Positions 1-13,082 of a DNA stretch of 64,000 nt are shown here, piece after piece. Source of the stretch: Alligator mississippiensis (Eukaryota; Chordata; Crocodylia; Alligatoridae); the NCBI RefSeq assembly GCF_030867095.1, contig NC_081830.1, positions 37,245,832-37,309,831 on the forward strand. Direction: 5' to 3'. Numbering within the stretch: the first letter of the stretch is position 1; each line of letters starts with the position of its first letter. The notes beneath the pieces were generated by a model that worked only from the letters and a program-made list of their open reading frames with translations, did not search any database and was not told where the DNA came from. The position numbers were made by a program, and so were the translations under genes.

Positions 1-299
1 TTCCTTTGGTTTCAAAATGTGACATCTTACTGAATGAAATGCTTTTACAAGCCAGGCAGAAACCATAGTAAATCTCTATTGCATTTCTTGTGTAATCATC
101 AGGCATGCAGAATATCCAGGAGAAAGGAAATGCCTTTCTTCCTGTTGGATCATGAAGCTACAGTTGGTCAAATAATCAAGAGCAACATTAGACCATCACT
201 GATTACCCACTGCCCTTAAAAACAACATTTCCCTGCTCCTGCGGCTGCAAAACCTTTATTGTAGAAGGGCTGTCTGACAGGAAAGGATAGATTCATGCA

Positions 300-470
300 T
301 AAGTGACATGTAGAGGGACATGGGGGGCACATACCTCCTTTCCGACAGGGCCACCGCTGCCAATGGCAGCACCTGCGGGTACTCGCCAGGTCTGGCCCCA
401 CCACCAATGCCAACAGTGGCACCTGCAGGTGCTCCACCAGACTTGGAAGGCACCAGTCGCCCATGGATTC
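300..470. repeat. GC-rich degenerate tandem repeat
   Basis: Loose repeats around 'gccaatggcagcacctgcgg' and 'gccaacagtggcacctgcag', about 50-60 bases apart. Related in phrase to 48280-48600. Open frames here are by-products. Confidence 0.5.
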
Positions 471-653
471 ATGCACGAGCAGGACTGATCAGTCCTAAAT
501 ACTGTATCCCTATTCCAGAAGGGAGCAGAGGGTTATTTAGAGTATCTTAAATTAAAACATTGTAACAAAGTCCCTCCAGATAATGCTCAAATTACACTAC
601 TGCTCAGGTGTTGGTCTGGGGTAGGGTGGGAGGTATTGATGGTACAGTCACAT

Positions 654-670
654 CCCCCCCCCCCCCCCCC
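654..670 (+). repeat. Poly(C) run of 17
   Basis: A pure C homopolymer. A second run of similar length is at 33332-33348 in STK25 intron 4. Confidence 0.95.
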
Positions 671-958
671 TTTGCTTCCTGCTCCACTCAAAAGTTCAAA
701 ACAAACTGCCTGGCAGTGACAGCCACATTTCTATCCAGGTGGAAATGAGAGAATTAATTGACTTTATGGCTTAATAGTCATTATTATCTACTGGATTCCT
801 GCAATCACTTCATTCCAGAGGTGGTAACAACCCTTATTCTTCTATTAATCACACTACCCTTTCTTCTACTGTTATTTTGTCTGTTATATACTCCTAGTAC
901 TGTTTCTCTGTTCAACTCCCCTGTGGCCAGCCCCCTCCCTCCCCCCGCCCCAAGTGTG

Positions 959-1030
959 CTGCTATCTAGGAAGACAAGGTTCGTTGGGTGAATCTGATAT
1001 CTTTTATTAGACCAACTTAAATAGTTGGAA
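959..1030 (-). repeat. Repeat fragment with 'ttttattagaccaactt'
   Basis: The - strand reads ttggtctaataaaagatatc followed by caccc and acgaaccttgtct, a dispersed amniote repeat phrase. Shared with 41800-41870. The family is not named. Confidence 0.45.
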
Positions 1031-4000
1031 AACGATTTATCTAGGAACACATATGGGGTGGCTTTGTTCCTAAGAGATTTGAATACACAGAAAATCAAAG
1101 ACAGGGAGCGGAGGTGGTAGGACTGAAGGCAGGCTAAACTGCAGTGGCACCATGGTCAGAGGCAGGAGGGAGTTGCAAAGATGAGGTGAAGAGGTAAGTT
1201 ACTGCAGTGACCCTTTCCACTGCAATATATGATGGAAGCTGTGGGAGGCTGAATCAGTGGCAAAACCAGTGGGGAGCATAAAGCCAGGCTTGAGCAGATC
1301 CAGAGGGGTTGATCTCCCCAGGTAAAAGCACTGCAAGTAGCTGAAGTGAATCCTACACCAACTCGTGTTGTATGTTGAGGGTGGAGGGTACTGGAGCCTA
1401 GCTGTGGACATGCTATGGGGGAGAGGGCACTAGAGTTGGGGAGAAAGGACAGTTTAGAGCTCTGAGCCCATCTACCCCATGGTCAGGGTCCACGTGGAGT
1501 AGGGGAACTGTTTGGGAGGGTTTCTGAAGAGGTTGTGAGCATCCTAGCACCAAGAGGCTTTTGGTGGGAGTAAGGCCTGTGGGGCTGGAGGGAGCTGTGG
1601 GGGTGAAATGGAGCATGAGAGAGACTGGGAACATGGGGGACTGTGGGTGAGGGGGACTTGGGCAATTTGAGGGACTGCAGTAAGGCCTGGCTGCTCAGAG
1701 GGGCAGGGGAGGGCTCAGTGGGGTGAGAGGGGAATTGTAAGAGGTCAGGGGGTCTGAGTGTGATGGGCGTGAGTCTGTGCAGGGTGCAGTGAGTTCATGG
1801 GAGCAGCGAGGAGACAGGGTAGGACTCAGTGGGGCATGAGGAGGATGACGGGGTAGGTCTGAGCATGGGGGAAAACAGGATAAAGTGGAGCCAGGAGGCA
1901 TTTGAGGTAGGAAGGATAATGCATAACGGGCAGTGAGGGGCACTTTGGGGCTACAGTGGAGTGTCTGGGGGACCCACGTGTTGGGGTGCAAGGAGTAGTG
2001 CTGTCCATGGCCGGTCAGGGAGTGATGGGTGTACTACTCTGGCACCAGGTGCCTGTCCCCACCCTGGAGCTGACAGTCCACTCCCTCAAACTCAGCTATG
2101 CTTGTTTTTGCTTGGATCTTAAGTTGAGTAACATAGCCCAAGGCCCTTGACATATTAGTAAAGCTTCTCATTTCTTTTTAAGTGGAGAAAAATGTATTGT
2201 GTTCTGTGATGATGAACCACAGCACTTGCGCCCCCCTCTTTCAAAGTCCTACATCCACCATGGTTGGCTCAGGAGTCCTGAAGTCTTCTGTAATGGAAAG
2301 TCACATTCAGTTTCTATAGGTTGTGACCCAGGAGGATGTGCCTTTTGTGGCCACATGAGCAATACACGTACCACGCCATAGACTCCTCCCTTTCTAAAGA
2401 AGGGAAGTGAGACAAACATTGACCCCAGCCAGGGCAGCCCTTTAGCACCAAGCATCTGGGAGTCACAGTCCTGCAACCAGGTCCCAGCTCTATACAGCAG
2501 GGACTGGGTGACATAGACCTTCCTCCTTTTGGAAGCCCTGGGCATTGGCCCATATAGGAAGCAAATATTACCTGTTTCTATGCCCATGCTCACCTAGGCA
2601 TCCTCTCTCTAAACCTCCTCAGTCACTTTTCAGGCATATTTCTACAGCGGCTCTTAGCAGAGTCTAGCCAGAAAAGCCTCACCCAAGATCAGACTATCCC
2701 AGATCCATGGAGACTCCCAGTTCACCACAGGTCCATAGCATGCTCCTTCTCAGGCTGCCTCACTCTCAGAGGAAGAACCACTACAGGTCTCACGCCTTCC
2801 CCTCTTTGAGATGCTTTTTTATTTCTCTTCCCCATTTCCCAGCATACATTGCTGCCCAGCCTGCAGGCATCCTCTGCTTTATCAAATTCTACCACTGAAT
2901 GGTTGGTATGGCAACAAATATCTACCCAAAAGATGAAAAACACAGCCAAAGATGATCAAGGTAAATTCATTTCAGTCAAAGTGATTACTACTGATAGGAC
3001 TCATGATTTCACTCAGTGAACAGGAAATCTTGACTTAAGTTATCAAGTTTAATCTTGTTTTGCATATGTGCTCATTTATTTTCCCAAAAGAAAGGTTGAT
3101 AACCACTGAAACACGTTTACAATTAACTGTCACCGTTATACTAACTAGGAACATTTCTAAACATCTTTATTTAAGCATTTATGAATCATTTGACATACAC
3201 TTATTCAGATTCTTATTTCACTTTATTTTGTTAAGATATATGTCATTATTTTCTATTTACTAGACTCATTTTTTACTCACATTTTTGTTATGCAGCATTT
3301 GGACAAAAATCAGAATTCAATTCAACAGACACAAAAACAGCATTTTAAAATGGTTTATTTAGTTAACTAAAACTACCTCAAGTGGATTGGGTACCTAAAA
3401 TTTATCAAAACATGTTTTGCAGTAAAAGAAAAGATTCAAACAAAGGAGGGATTATCTGCAGTTACGGAAACAAACCAACTGTTGAAATACTAAACCAGCT
3501 TGATAACATTGGCCCCTTCACAAGTGCACAAGACTGTTTTCTTAATTTCAGTTTCTTTAAATTGTTCATCTCAGTAATTAGCTCACTCACAGTTGAACTT
3601 GATTAGGAGCTGAAAAGGTAAAATGCTTCTTCCTCCAAATAAGGAAAAAAGATTATGTTAAAAGCAATATGCTCTTTTAAAAATATGGAAGGTCATGCTG
3701 ACCCGAAACAAATCCTGTTTTAGGTGCTTTACTAGTGATTTCTATCAGCATAGTGGTTTGGCTTTTTTTTTTTTTAACTTTGGCAGCAAAAAAGCCCCCT
3801 TTTAATATTACTTGTGTGATAAGCTACAGTGAGATCAGGCCTTATAAGGTTGGCCATTTCTAAAATTTGAAATGGGTCTATTTTTAGAAACAAATACATT
3901 TGCATATAAAAAATCTGATTGTTTTTGTTCTTTAAAAACTCATTGTTTTTTATCCGCCCTGCAGAAGCAGCAAGAAAAGTGTCATTTGGATCATGATATT

Positions 4001-4134
4001 TGACAACTCCAGCAAGCAAACAAGCCAGCGAAACACTAGCAGTACTCCAGGTAGCGAGCTGCATTCAGGCTTAAACTGATAAGCCAGCAAGAGCCTTGTT
4101 CTGAGGTGAAAGAAACCACCTCAGAGACAGATAA

Positions 4135-4158
4135 AGTTTGTGTTTGTTTGTTTGTTTG
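4135..4158 (+). repeat. (GTTT)n microsatellite
   Basis: gtttgtgtttgtttgtttgt: a short tetranucleotide repeat. Confidence 0.9.
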
Positions 4159-4283
4159 AATAGTAAATAACAGTTAAAATGGAGTTTGGGGGGGCTTGAA
4201 CTGTTGGCAAATTCCAGCTGAACTCTAAACTGGTATTTTTAGCTTAAAACTGTCCTAAATTATATTAAAAATAGCTTAGAATG

Positions 4284-4390
4284 GATTAAATAATTCAAAC
4301 AAGTTTCAGTCTGAGTTGACCCCAAACCAAAACATTTTTACTTTTAGTTTGGGGTTAAACCAGACTGAAACTTGTTTGAATGATTTAATC
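4284..4390. repeat. Strong inverted repeat (hairpin), about 46-base arms
   Basis: The left arm starts gattaaataattcaaacaa (4284 on) and the right arm ends ttgtttgaatgatttaatc (to 4390). The arms are nearly perfectly complementary through aagtttcagtctg and ccccaaac, with a loop of about 15 bases. No coding content. It is probably a palindromic transposon remnant. Confidence 0.8.
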
Positions 4391-4520
4391 TTTGGCCAAA
4401 TAGTTTTGGCTAAAAAATCTGAAAAAAACCCCAAACCTTTATTTTGTTGTTTTGGCTACCAAGTGATTCTTTACTTGCCCAGCTCCAAATGAGTCCCTCA
4501 TCTCAGGCTGATCTTCCAGA

Positions 4521-4997
4521 GCAGTTGTTCGTAACCTTTTTAGATTCAAGGCACCTCTTGGAAGATGCTAGCTCTTAGTTTTCACTAATTTTTTGACTAC
4601 AGAAACATATTAGGAAATTCTTTTGTTGAGAACTCACTCAGGTCAGGTTTTTGACACTGTGGAGTCCTATTTCAAATTGCTGAGTTTATCTTGTGAATTG
4701 TGCATAGGTGTTTGCACAACTAGCCATGCTAATACTGTGGGGCATGCAGTTGCACCCTTTAGGCTGGGGACAGAAGTTACACATAAACTAGTTTAAGTAA
4801 TCAGAAACTGGTTTAAACCTATAACAGAACAGTTCAGTCCACATAAGCCAATTTCAAAAGGCTGAAATTGGTTTAAGATAAACCTGGTTGAATGTACTAT
4901 CTGACTTAACTGTCAAACCGGTTATGAAACTTCTGTCCCAGACCTTAAAGGATTTCAAGGTAGTTCAGGGTCCAAGGACACACTGATTGAGAATCAC
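4521..4997 (-). mobile_element. hAT-like non-autonomous element, interrupted by a MITE
   Basis: Its ends resemble cagtgattctcaacc and its complement. The body matches the copies at 20190-20498 and 43588-43850 read on the opposite strand, including a segment like gtttatcttgtgaat. A 183-base MITE at 4762-4944 splits it. Confidence 0.65.
4762..4944. mobile_element. PIF/Harbinger-like MITE with TTA target duplication
   Basis: Terminal inverted repeats ggctggggacagaagtt and aacttctgtcccagacc (differing at one base plus an indel) flank an AT-rich core with repeated 'aaactggttta'-type words. TTA stands on both sides (4759-4761 and 4945-4947). Removing the element restores the host hAT sequence as known from its uninterrupted copies. 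Confidence 0.7.
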
Positions 4998-7900
4998 TTC
5001 TCCAGAGTAGAGACGGGAGCCAAGGTGGGGGAGGCAGTGACCGAAAATATAATAATAAAACCCTCATGTAGCAAGTAACTGAGCTGAACGTAGCGTCTCC
5101 CAAGCAAAGATTACTGGCAGGTGCTATGGTGTCTGACTCGAACACAAACAGCTGAAGCCATGAAGCAGTTTTTTCTGGAGCATTTCTCTCTCTTTGGCCT
5201 TTGTGAGGGAAGAAACTTATCTCAAAACCAAGCCTCCATTTGATTTGAGAGCTGTAATATCCCCACAGTGTGAACCGGATGCTATAATTATTCCTCTTGC
5301 AGAAACCACTGCAAGAAGGGAAATTTATTAAAATTTAAACTAGAGAAGAAAGACAATGCTTATCCCAAGTTATAGGGGCAAAATCCACCTCAGGCACAGC
5401 TTAAAACAAAAATGTTTTGGGGAGATTTCAGCACAGAACTTGGCATTCTTTTTCAGGGGGATTGCAGACTGGGTTCCTTGGTTATCAGATACGCTACAGT
5501 AGTCATTGCAGCTTCTAGGCACTCATATAAGGAAGGCAACAAAATTTTTAGGGCAAGTAAACTTGTGCAGACCATAAACATTGTTTTGACTCTTAAAGGT
5601 GCAATTAGACCATTATACTGGGACTTGGGAAAGCTGTTTCAATTCCTACTTCTGTCAGACTCCCAGTAGAGCGAGCACTGGACATGCCAGTTAATTGTTC
5701 TGTGTCCCTGCTGTACCACTGGCATACTTCCAAACCTCACACCAGCCTGTTGAGAGTATTTTCTAGACAATTAATCTGTGGGGATTAGGGGCATGTAAAT
5801 AAAGGGGTTAACTAGTAGTAATGGGTTAGCCAGCCAACTCTACACAACATTTATTAGCAACAGTTCATTTCCAATCCTGTAGCCTGGTTTGCCTTCAGGT
5901 GTGTGATGTGAATATATTGGCATCATTTCAGTAAGACACAATGGTGCAAAGCCATTCAAAGTCTTTATTCACATGCTCTGTACACAAGCCACACTTACTT
6001 ACCCTGACTCCAAGATCTGTCTAGAAATAATACTCTGTGCTTCTGTCTGATACCAGATATCAGGGAAACTTCCCCTTGGAAGAGACAGCTTTGTTTGAAC
6101 TCTTTCCACTTATTGGAGGAATCGGTGAATTCTGCCCAGGAATAATATGTATTCAATGTTACATGTTAGCCCGATAGGCCAGGAGAACTTGGGTACACAT
6201 GTGAAAACAATGAGCTTTGTAGAGTGGAGATACAGCTAAGACAGGCTAATTCTAAAAAAAGGACTAGACTCTTCCTGTTCATTTATATATCCAGTCCTTG
6301 TGTACCAGTTTCAGATATAAGGGCTAGCACTAAGGAAGTGGTTTATTCCAGCTGAGAAGCCTTGGTTCTTGGAGCTCAGATCAACCAGAATCCTCTCTCT
6401 GAGAAGCCATCTACAAATACTGTAGTTTCTCTCAGGAGGGGGTCACAGAAGAGGTTCAGTCAGAGACAGCAAAGAAATACAAAACTTTTTCAAGAAGCTT
6501 GCATGGAGCAATGCTTGTGCATGAGACAGATTGAAAATAGCTTGAAAGGGCTGATATATCAGGAAGGAGGTAGGTAAATTCAAGAGATCTTCTGCAGATA
6601 GGTCAGATGACAAAGTGGGCAACTCATTGTCCCTTGGGAGGAATATGAGTTATGCATGTTGGCACTGGTTGTATGGGAAACCCTGTCAGCTGCTTTGCAC
6701 ATCTGTCCCAAGCATGCTCATTCCAGTCCACTCTGGAAACTCCCAGCAGAAGGTGCCCTTGTACACAAGTATTTGAGAAGATGCAGTTGCTGAAACCAAT
6801 CCGAGCTCCACTGCAGTTAAGGGAAAGACACCCAGGGACTTGGACTATCTCTTCCTCTGGGCTGTGGTGGAACAAGTAGAACTCATTAACCTTTCTTCTC
6901 AGCCAGGAAGAGATTAAGACTTGCGCAATGTGTTCTTACCTCCCCGCTAAGAGACGTTCCTCCCACATGGTGCCAAAAGCTATGCTGAACATCAAGTCAG
7001 TTCCTCCGTGAACACTCTGGGCTCTCCCTTCCTTCCACCCAGGGCGCCAAGAACCACTGGACGACAAAGCCAGCAATTTGATTTTATCAAGTCTTTTTTC
7101 CTTAGAATGAAAGATGAAGCACAAAGACACTCCCTCCTATAATCCTCCAAGCTCTTCCTGCATCTCTTGCCAAATGCCTCAGGAGATTTCCCTCTGTTGA
7201 ACATTTTCCTCCCCATACAAAAACTGACCTACACACCTGCCTAGTTTGAAGGCTAATTAGAGGAGTTTTTCCAGATGAGCTCTGGTTGAGGCATTTTCCT
7301 CCCCATTTGCTTTGCTTTCTATAGCAAATAGTTCTGACTGAATCTGGACAATTTTCAGTCCAGTAGGCAGCTCTCCCAGGGAGTAACTGACAGTGATTCC
7401 AGCCATCCCTTCTGGCTGTGGCTTCAATAAGTAGTTGTGTTTAACTGCTTATTAAGTCCCTGCATCTACTCTTGGTTCCAGTGAGTACCTACCTCAACCC
7501 CTCAGATTTAGTAGATACTGGAGTCTTTTAGGGAGAACTTCCTCATTTGAGTTGCTATTGTGTAACTGCCTGCCCTCATGACAAGCCCTACTGCACACAT
7601 TGTTGTCATTTTTGGTACACCCTCATCCAACTGTGTCACAGCCAACGCGGCCAAGCTGCATCAGCACAGCAGCTTGGTTTGTAATACAGCTGTGCGTGGA
7701 GACTGATTTTGTCCAGCCTAACTGGGTTTTCTACCAATGCATTCTGGGATGATCCCAGGGCAAATTTGCATGCTGTGTTTTCCTGACCTGCTATAGCACT
7801 TTTGTCCCTTCAAAGAACAGGACACATGGGGAGTGGCAGACCTCTTGCCTACCCCTGACAATTTCAGATCTAGCACTTCCCCTTCACGTTCAACTCAGGG

Positions 7901-8917
7901 GAGATAAAGTCTCTTCTTTTAAGGTTCCACATCTCCAAACTTCTCTCTTTCTTTGCTGTCATTTCAACAGAATCAGCAATTGCCCCATCTATCATGCTAT
8001 GCCAAGGCTCCCTTATCTCGTATCGTGCTTGCTTTGACTTTTGCCTTCAGAACTTTTACCTTGACTTTGCCCTTCCCCCAATAAGTTCCATTCAAAAGCC
8101 TTTCCCAGCACTTCATCCCTGTTTCAAATCCCTCAGTGACTTCCAGGATCCTACATCAAATTCACAGCTCTCATCTTTATAGTTTCAAGCATCTCCCTCT
8201 TGCCCTGCACTTCTGCTTTAGTTGCCTTCAGCTTCTAGTCTTCTACTATCCTGCCAAGCTGCTCTCCTAGACACCCCTCTCATGGCCTCTTCAGATAGTT
8301 CTACTTTTTTCTCCTGCCATATCCTCAGCCTCAATCCATCAAGACACTCAAGCACCAGTTGCTTGACTTCAGCCTCTGGAATTAATCACACAGCTGGGGA
8401 AGTTTGAATCTGTCTTTGAGTTTGGCAGCTTGCACCAGCATAGACCAGACCAAAAACCTTGGATCCCAGCTGCTTTCCCATTCCAACACATAAGCGAGTA
8501 ATATTACTCACAGGAGTAATATTTACAGCTGTCTAACACAGTCACACAAGCAAGTCTGTACTCAGACAAGAAATTCCATGAATCCACCGTAGCTCAGTGC
8601 AGGACATCTGGGCCCATGGTGTCTGTGGAAAAAAAGATAAAAAGGAGTCCCAGGGATAAAGTGGACAGCAACTCAGACAAGCACTTGTGCCATGATCATG
8701 CCTGCAAGGAAGGATGCCTGTTTGGCTGTGGATCGATTACGGCAAGATGAGAAGCCATGCCTCTGACCTTCCCATACTCCTCCAAGGCTGTCCCTGGAAT
8801 GTGATGTCCAGTCCTGAGTACCGTGAGAATGAAAGCCTGACAGAGCAGCTGAGGTAAAGAACCTGAGGCAGAGATGTGCTGAATTCTATTGCTTGATCTT
8901 TCTTTCTGTCTCTAGGA

Positions 8918-9396
8918 CAGGAGTCGGCAACCCCCAAGGGAGCTACGAGGGGCCCAATCTTTATTGTGGCAGTGCAGACCTGGCCCTTTCCCCACCATCT
9001 ACCCTAAGGTGTAAATGTACCTGCCACCAGCAATGAGCCAGGCCAGGGTCCATGGACCCTGGTGCAGCTGCTTGCAGCCTCCCCGCTGCCTACTGCAAAC
9101 AACCTGAGCTCCATGCTGGGCAGCAAGACCTGCCCAGAGCCCAGGCCGACTGAGGCAGACAGTCAGTTGGCTGTAAGTAACTTCACCAGGGTCCATGGAG
9201 CCTTGGCTCGGCTCGTTGCTGGCAGTGGGTACACATGCACCTTGGGGTGGACAGTGGGGAAGGGGGCAAAGCTGCACTGCTACATCAAAGATTGGGCCCT
9301 TCCTGGCTTCCCCTTTGTCCCCTCCTGGAATGCCAACATCTTCCAAGTCAAGGCTGTGGGGTTTTTGGCACTTCCCAAAAACATTGCTGACCCCTG
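8918..9396. mobile_element. hAT element with perfect 8-bp target duplication
   Basis: 479 bases. The ends caggagtcggcaacccc and (complement) caggggtcagcaatg form inverted repeats typical of hAT. The 8-bp CTCTAGGA occurs directly on both sides (8910-8917 and 9397-9404). Internal sequence has GC-rich, partly repeated segments and no transposase frame, so it is non-autonomous. Confidence 0.85.
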
Positions 9397-11244
9397 CTCT
9401 AGGAGCTTGTGTAAGCCATGACTATGGGGTAGGAGGAATGGAGCAGGAGAGTCTAGAGCTAACTGAAGGTATAATCATCTCAGAAGGGAAGGAATTTCAC
9501 ATGCCACCATGGGACTAATAGGATTAAACTGAGAATGGAATGATTTGGCCAAATGTCAGAAAGCTTTGTGGGAACAGAGCAGAGGAGGCAGAGGAAGGAC
9601 ATCCCCTGGGAAGGGGGAGAAACCCCATCACAGGGAGCTGTTGCTGTGAACAGCCTTAGAAGTCTATTGGAGGGGACAAGCCTGGGCTGGCAGCAAGCTT
9701 GACTACATAACCTCACTGGTCTCTTCCATGATTCAGAGGGAAACCTAATGAAGCCTCTTTAAGGGAGACCTGTCAGTGGCTTGCACACACCCTGCTGGAT
9801 GAATTTGATCCAACAAGCTCATTGCTTTGGACGTTGCCACTCATTCCCCTTAAGGAGAATTTTGCAGTGACGGGACCCATTGCTGCTGATCCCATTATAT
9901 AACGCTGCTGCTTTCCAGCTGGCTGGCTGAGACAGAGCTCCTGGAGGACAGTGTTAGTCATGCCCCCTCCCACCCTCCTGCAGTACGAAGTAAGCAGGAT
10001 TCCTAAGAATTTCAGCTTGGTCAGCTGAAATCTGCTTCCAGACGCTCTTATACAACCCAGAAGAGGAGCCCAAGAGCAGTCTGGAAAAGCCAGTGTTCCC
10101 TAGCCTTGGCAGCACAGAGGGGCCCCAGCTTATAAAAAAGATCAGCGCAGTCTGTGGCTGAGGTCAGGACTCCAGTGCTGCTAGTACATATCCAGGCCAA
10201 GAGATTCTGAGCTGGCAGGACAGTGGAGCACATGCTGTGAGCTTAGCAGCTGCTGGAGGTGCAGATGTTTCACTGACAGCCCACCTCACTGTGCAACCAG
10301 GTGGCAGGGCACAAAGGGCTGCCTGTTTAAAAGAAACACTGGAGATAGCTTGAAAAACATCACCACAGGTCCAGAAGGGAAGGATGATCCCATGTGGGCC
10401 AAGCCACTGCAACAAGATTTGTAGCAACAGTGGTCAGCCTGAACAGCGAGCAGGACAGAGAGCACTCTCCACCATGGCTGTAGGCAGAAGTGGCTATTCT
10501 GCCACCTCTGGGAGCCAAAAGAGGTGCTAGTTCCTGACAGCAATGGGCTCTTCTGGCTGCCTCAACTCAGGTAGTTAGATGCAGGCAGATTTTGCTGCCC
10601 AGCACTTCTCTGAGGCCCCAAACACAGGTCATTGCATAGTGTGTTTCAGTGCACATTTGGCATCAGGTGTGAGCTGACTTTGGCTGAAAAGCAGCAGCTG
10701 GGATGTCGGTCTGTGCTGCATTCTTCACAAGACCCAATACTTCTCTTTGGCCACCGGTTCTTGTTGTGTACCAGATTAGTCAGCACAATCCAAGTGAGCA
10801 AATAAAAGAGGCAGAGCTGTACAAGAATTGATGCATGCCCCATGCTCTGCTTCCACCCTTCCAAATTCATGCTATAGCAGAGTTGTCAGCAACCCAAGGG
10901 AGAAGAGGTCTTCAGGAAAGGGCCTGTCACAGATAGCTCTCCTAAAGTGTGGTGACTGCTGTAGTAGGAAGGTGGTTTGCAATAGCTCAGTCCCTGAGAT
11001 GTTATTTCCGAAGGCAAAAATACAGAGCAGATGTAGGAAAGAAATCCCATTCTAAGTCCACCCCCCATTTGCTCTGAGGACGAACATTGAAGACCTGAGC
11101 CATTGCTGTCAAAGGAGTGTGGTGATTCTGTGATACTGTTATTACCCAGCTTCCAGCAGAAGATGGCAGGGGGTTGTGAAGGACCCAATTAATTGCCTCT
11201 CCTCCCCACCTGCTCCAAGAGATGGGCCTTAGTGAGTCTCAGGT

Positions 11245-11405
11245 TTACAGCACTAATCTTGGCTTTGGTAGACTTGCACTCCATTTTGCGCTGCCACTGG
11301 GTTCCTGTGCTACCTTGGGCTTAATCTGTACCTCATATCCTTTAGTATAAGGACCTATCACATCTCTATTTCAATTGTAAGCTCTTTAAGCAGGGACTTT
11401 CACCA
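11245..11405 (+). mobile_element. MIR/L3-like SINE or LINE tail fragment
   Basis: Contains ttcctgtgctaccttgggct and attgtaagctctttaagcag, the latter like the widespread 'ttgtaagctctttggggcag' tail. Edges unclear. Confidence 0.35.
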
Positions 11406-13082
11406 CTGAGCAGGCAGGTGCTCAGGGGTCAGCTCTAGACACCAGTGGGGTGAAGAGAGATGCTAGCTGGAGAGGAGACGAACCTGTGCTGCAGGACGCA
11501 CATTTCTTCAGGGGACTGCGAGCCTCCTTCTGAACTGGACTTGGGCAGAGTGGGGGAAAAAAAGAGTGAAGAATTGTTATGTGCCTAGCAAAAGGCTTTT
11601 GTTCAATTCTGTGGTTTCAATGCAGAAAAAGAAAGCCTGCCCAATGATGTTCCTGAATGATACAAATCCATTTCACTGAGGGGATGGGTTTTTTTTTAAA
11701 TATCCGTTTATCATAGAACCCCAAGGGACACTGAAACACGGCAACTGTGGGACTCAAGTAAACCACGGCACATGCAGCCCTGCTCCCGCAGGGCGTGAGT
11801 GGCAGCAGGTGCCGCAGAAGAAGATGATGGGAAACCCATGGAACCTGGTTTTCAAGGGCCCAGCAACCATACTTCCAGCCAGGTACTCAAAAGAGCTCAA
11901 CACCCAGCCTTTCATGGCCTGTTACTTGACACAAGAACCTGCAGGTCAAAAGCCACTTTCTGCATGGTCACGGAGTCCTCTTATATGTTCATTGTGTGAC
12001 CCCTTGTGGTGGTTCTCCTGAATTACCTATTTGTTATCAAGATAATCCAGCTAACGCAAGCCTTCATACTTCAGTTGCAAACTGAATAAACATCTACTGG
12101 TGTTGTGGGAGATATAGCACCTGTGAGAGGCCTCCAATGCTGCTTGAGGATTTTCATTATATAGAACAGGATACAAAAGCAGAACAGGTCTTCACGGCCC
12201 AGTCAGAATGAATAACTCAAGATAAAGCTATGATAACTTTGAAACATCTCTTGCCACAATAATATGGTGGAACAGGTCAGAGACGCAAGTAACTTCTGGC
12301 ATGTGAGTAGTTCCATTGTGCTCAGTACGGCTGGCTACTTCCATAAAGTCACTTCCATGCATTGTGCTTGTAGGATTAGGACCATAAAGGCTAACATGGT
12401 CAGTGTCTCCTCAGAGGAAAAGGATTTTCTTAATCCTTGCATTAGAGACGTAGACTGATTTTAAGATTTTCTTTGCTGTGATATCTAAGCAATTCCCAGG
12501 TTGAATAAATCAGCTTGTTCCCTGGCTGCATTTCATAGCATCTCCTGGTTTTCTCTCATCTCTGGTATAGGTTTGGGTTGTCTTCAGTTCTGTTATGTGC
12601 TTTCAGTGCCTGAGGTTCTGATTATGATTGATAAATGCTGTCAAAGGGGAGGAAGCAGACCCTGCCTTAAGAACTCTGTATATATTTGTTCTCCTCTGAA
12701 AATGTCTTACACAGCCAGAGAACTGCAGTCAAGAATGTTTTGTGATTGTCACTAGACCAGAGGAGTGTGGCTGTCAGGTTATGGATGGAGGTGTAGTTAC
12801 TGACCTAGCTGATACCTTATTTGCTACTAGATTTGAAAAGCAGCATCAAGGCACTTAGCAGGTAGCAGAACCAGAATGGGACTACTGGAATGACTGGTGT
12901 ATGGGGGGGGTGATGTACTCAAAGCAACCTGCTCCAAGGAATGACACCACCCCATTTTGCATCAATCTAGTGCTTGTATCACCATAGCTATATCCTCATC
13001 TGAGAGGAGTGGGCAGAATCTGCTGAGAGCTGCAAGTGGGTGAAAGTGCACATTACACTTGAGGCTACTTGATCATCTGGGG

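Noticed and set aside
7995-8400. Pyrimidine-rich block resembling an old LINE or gene fragment
   Set aside because: Short open frames without splice sites or recognisable peptide; no family could be assigned.
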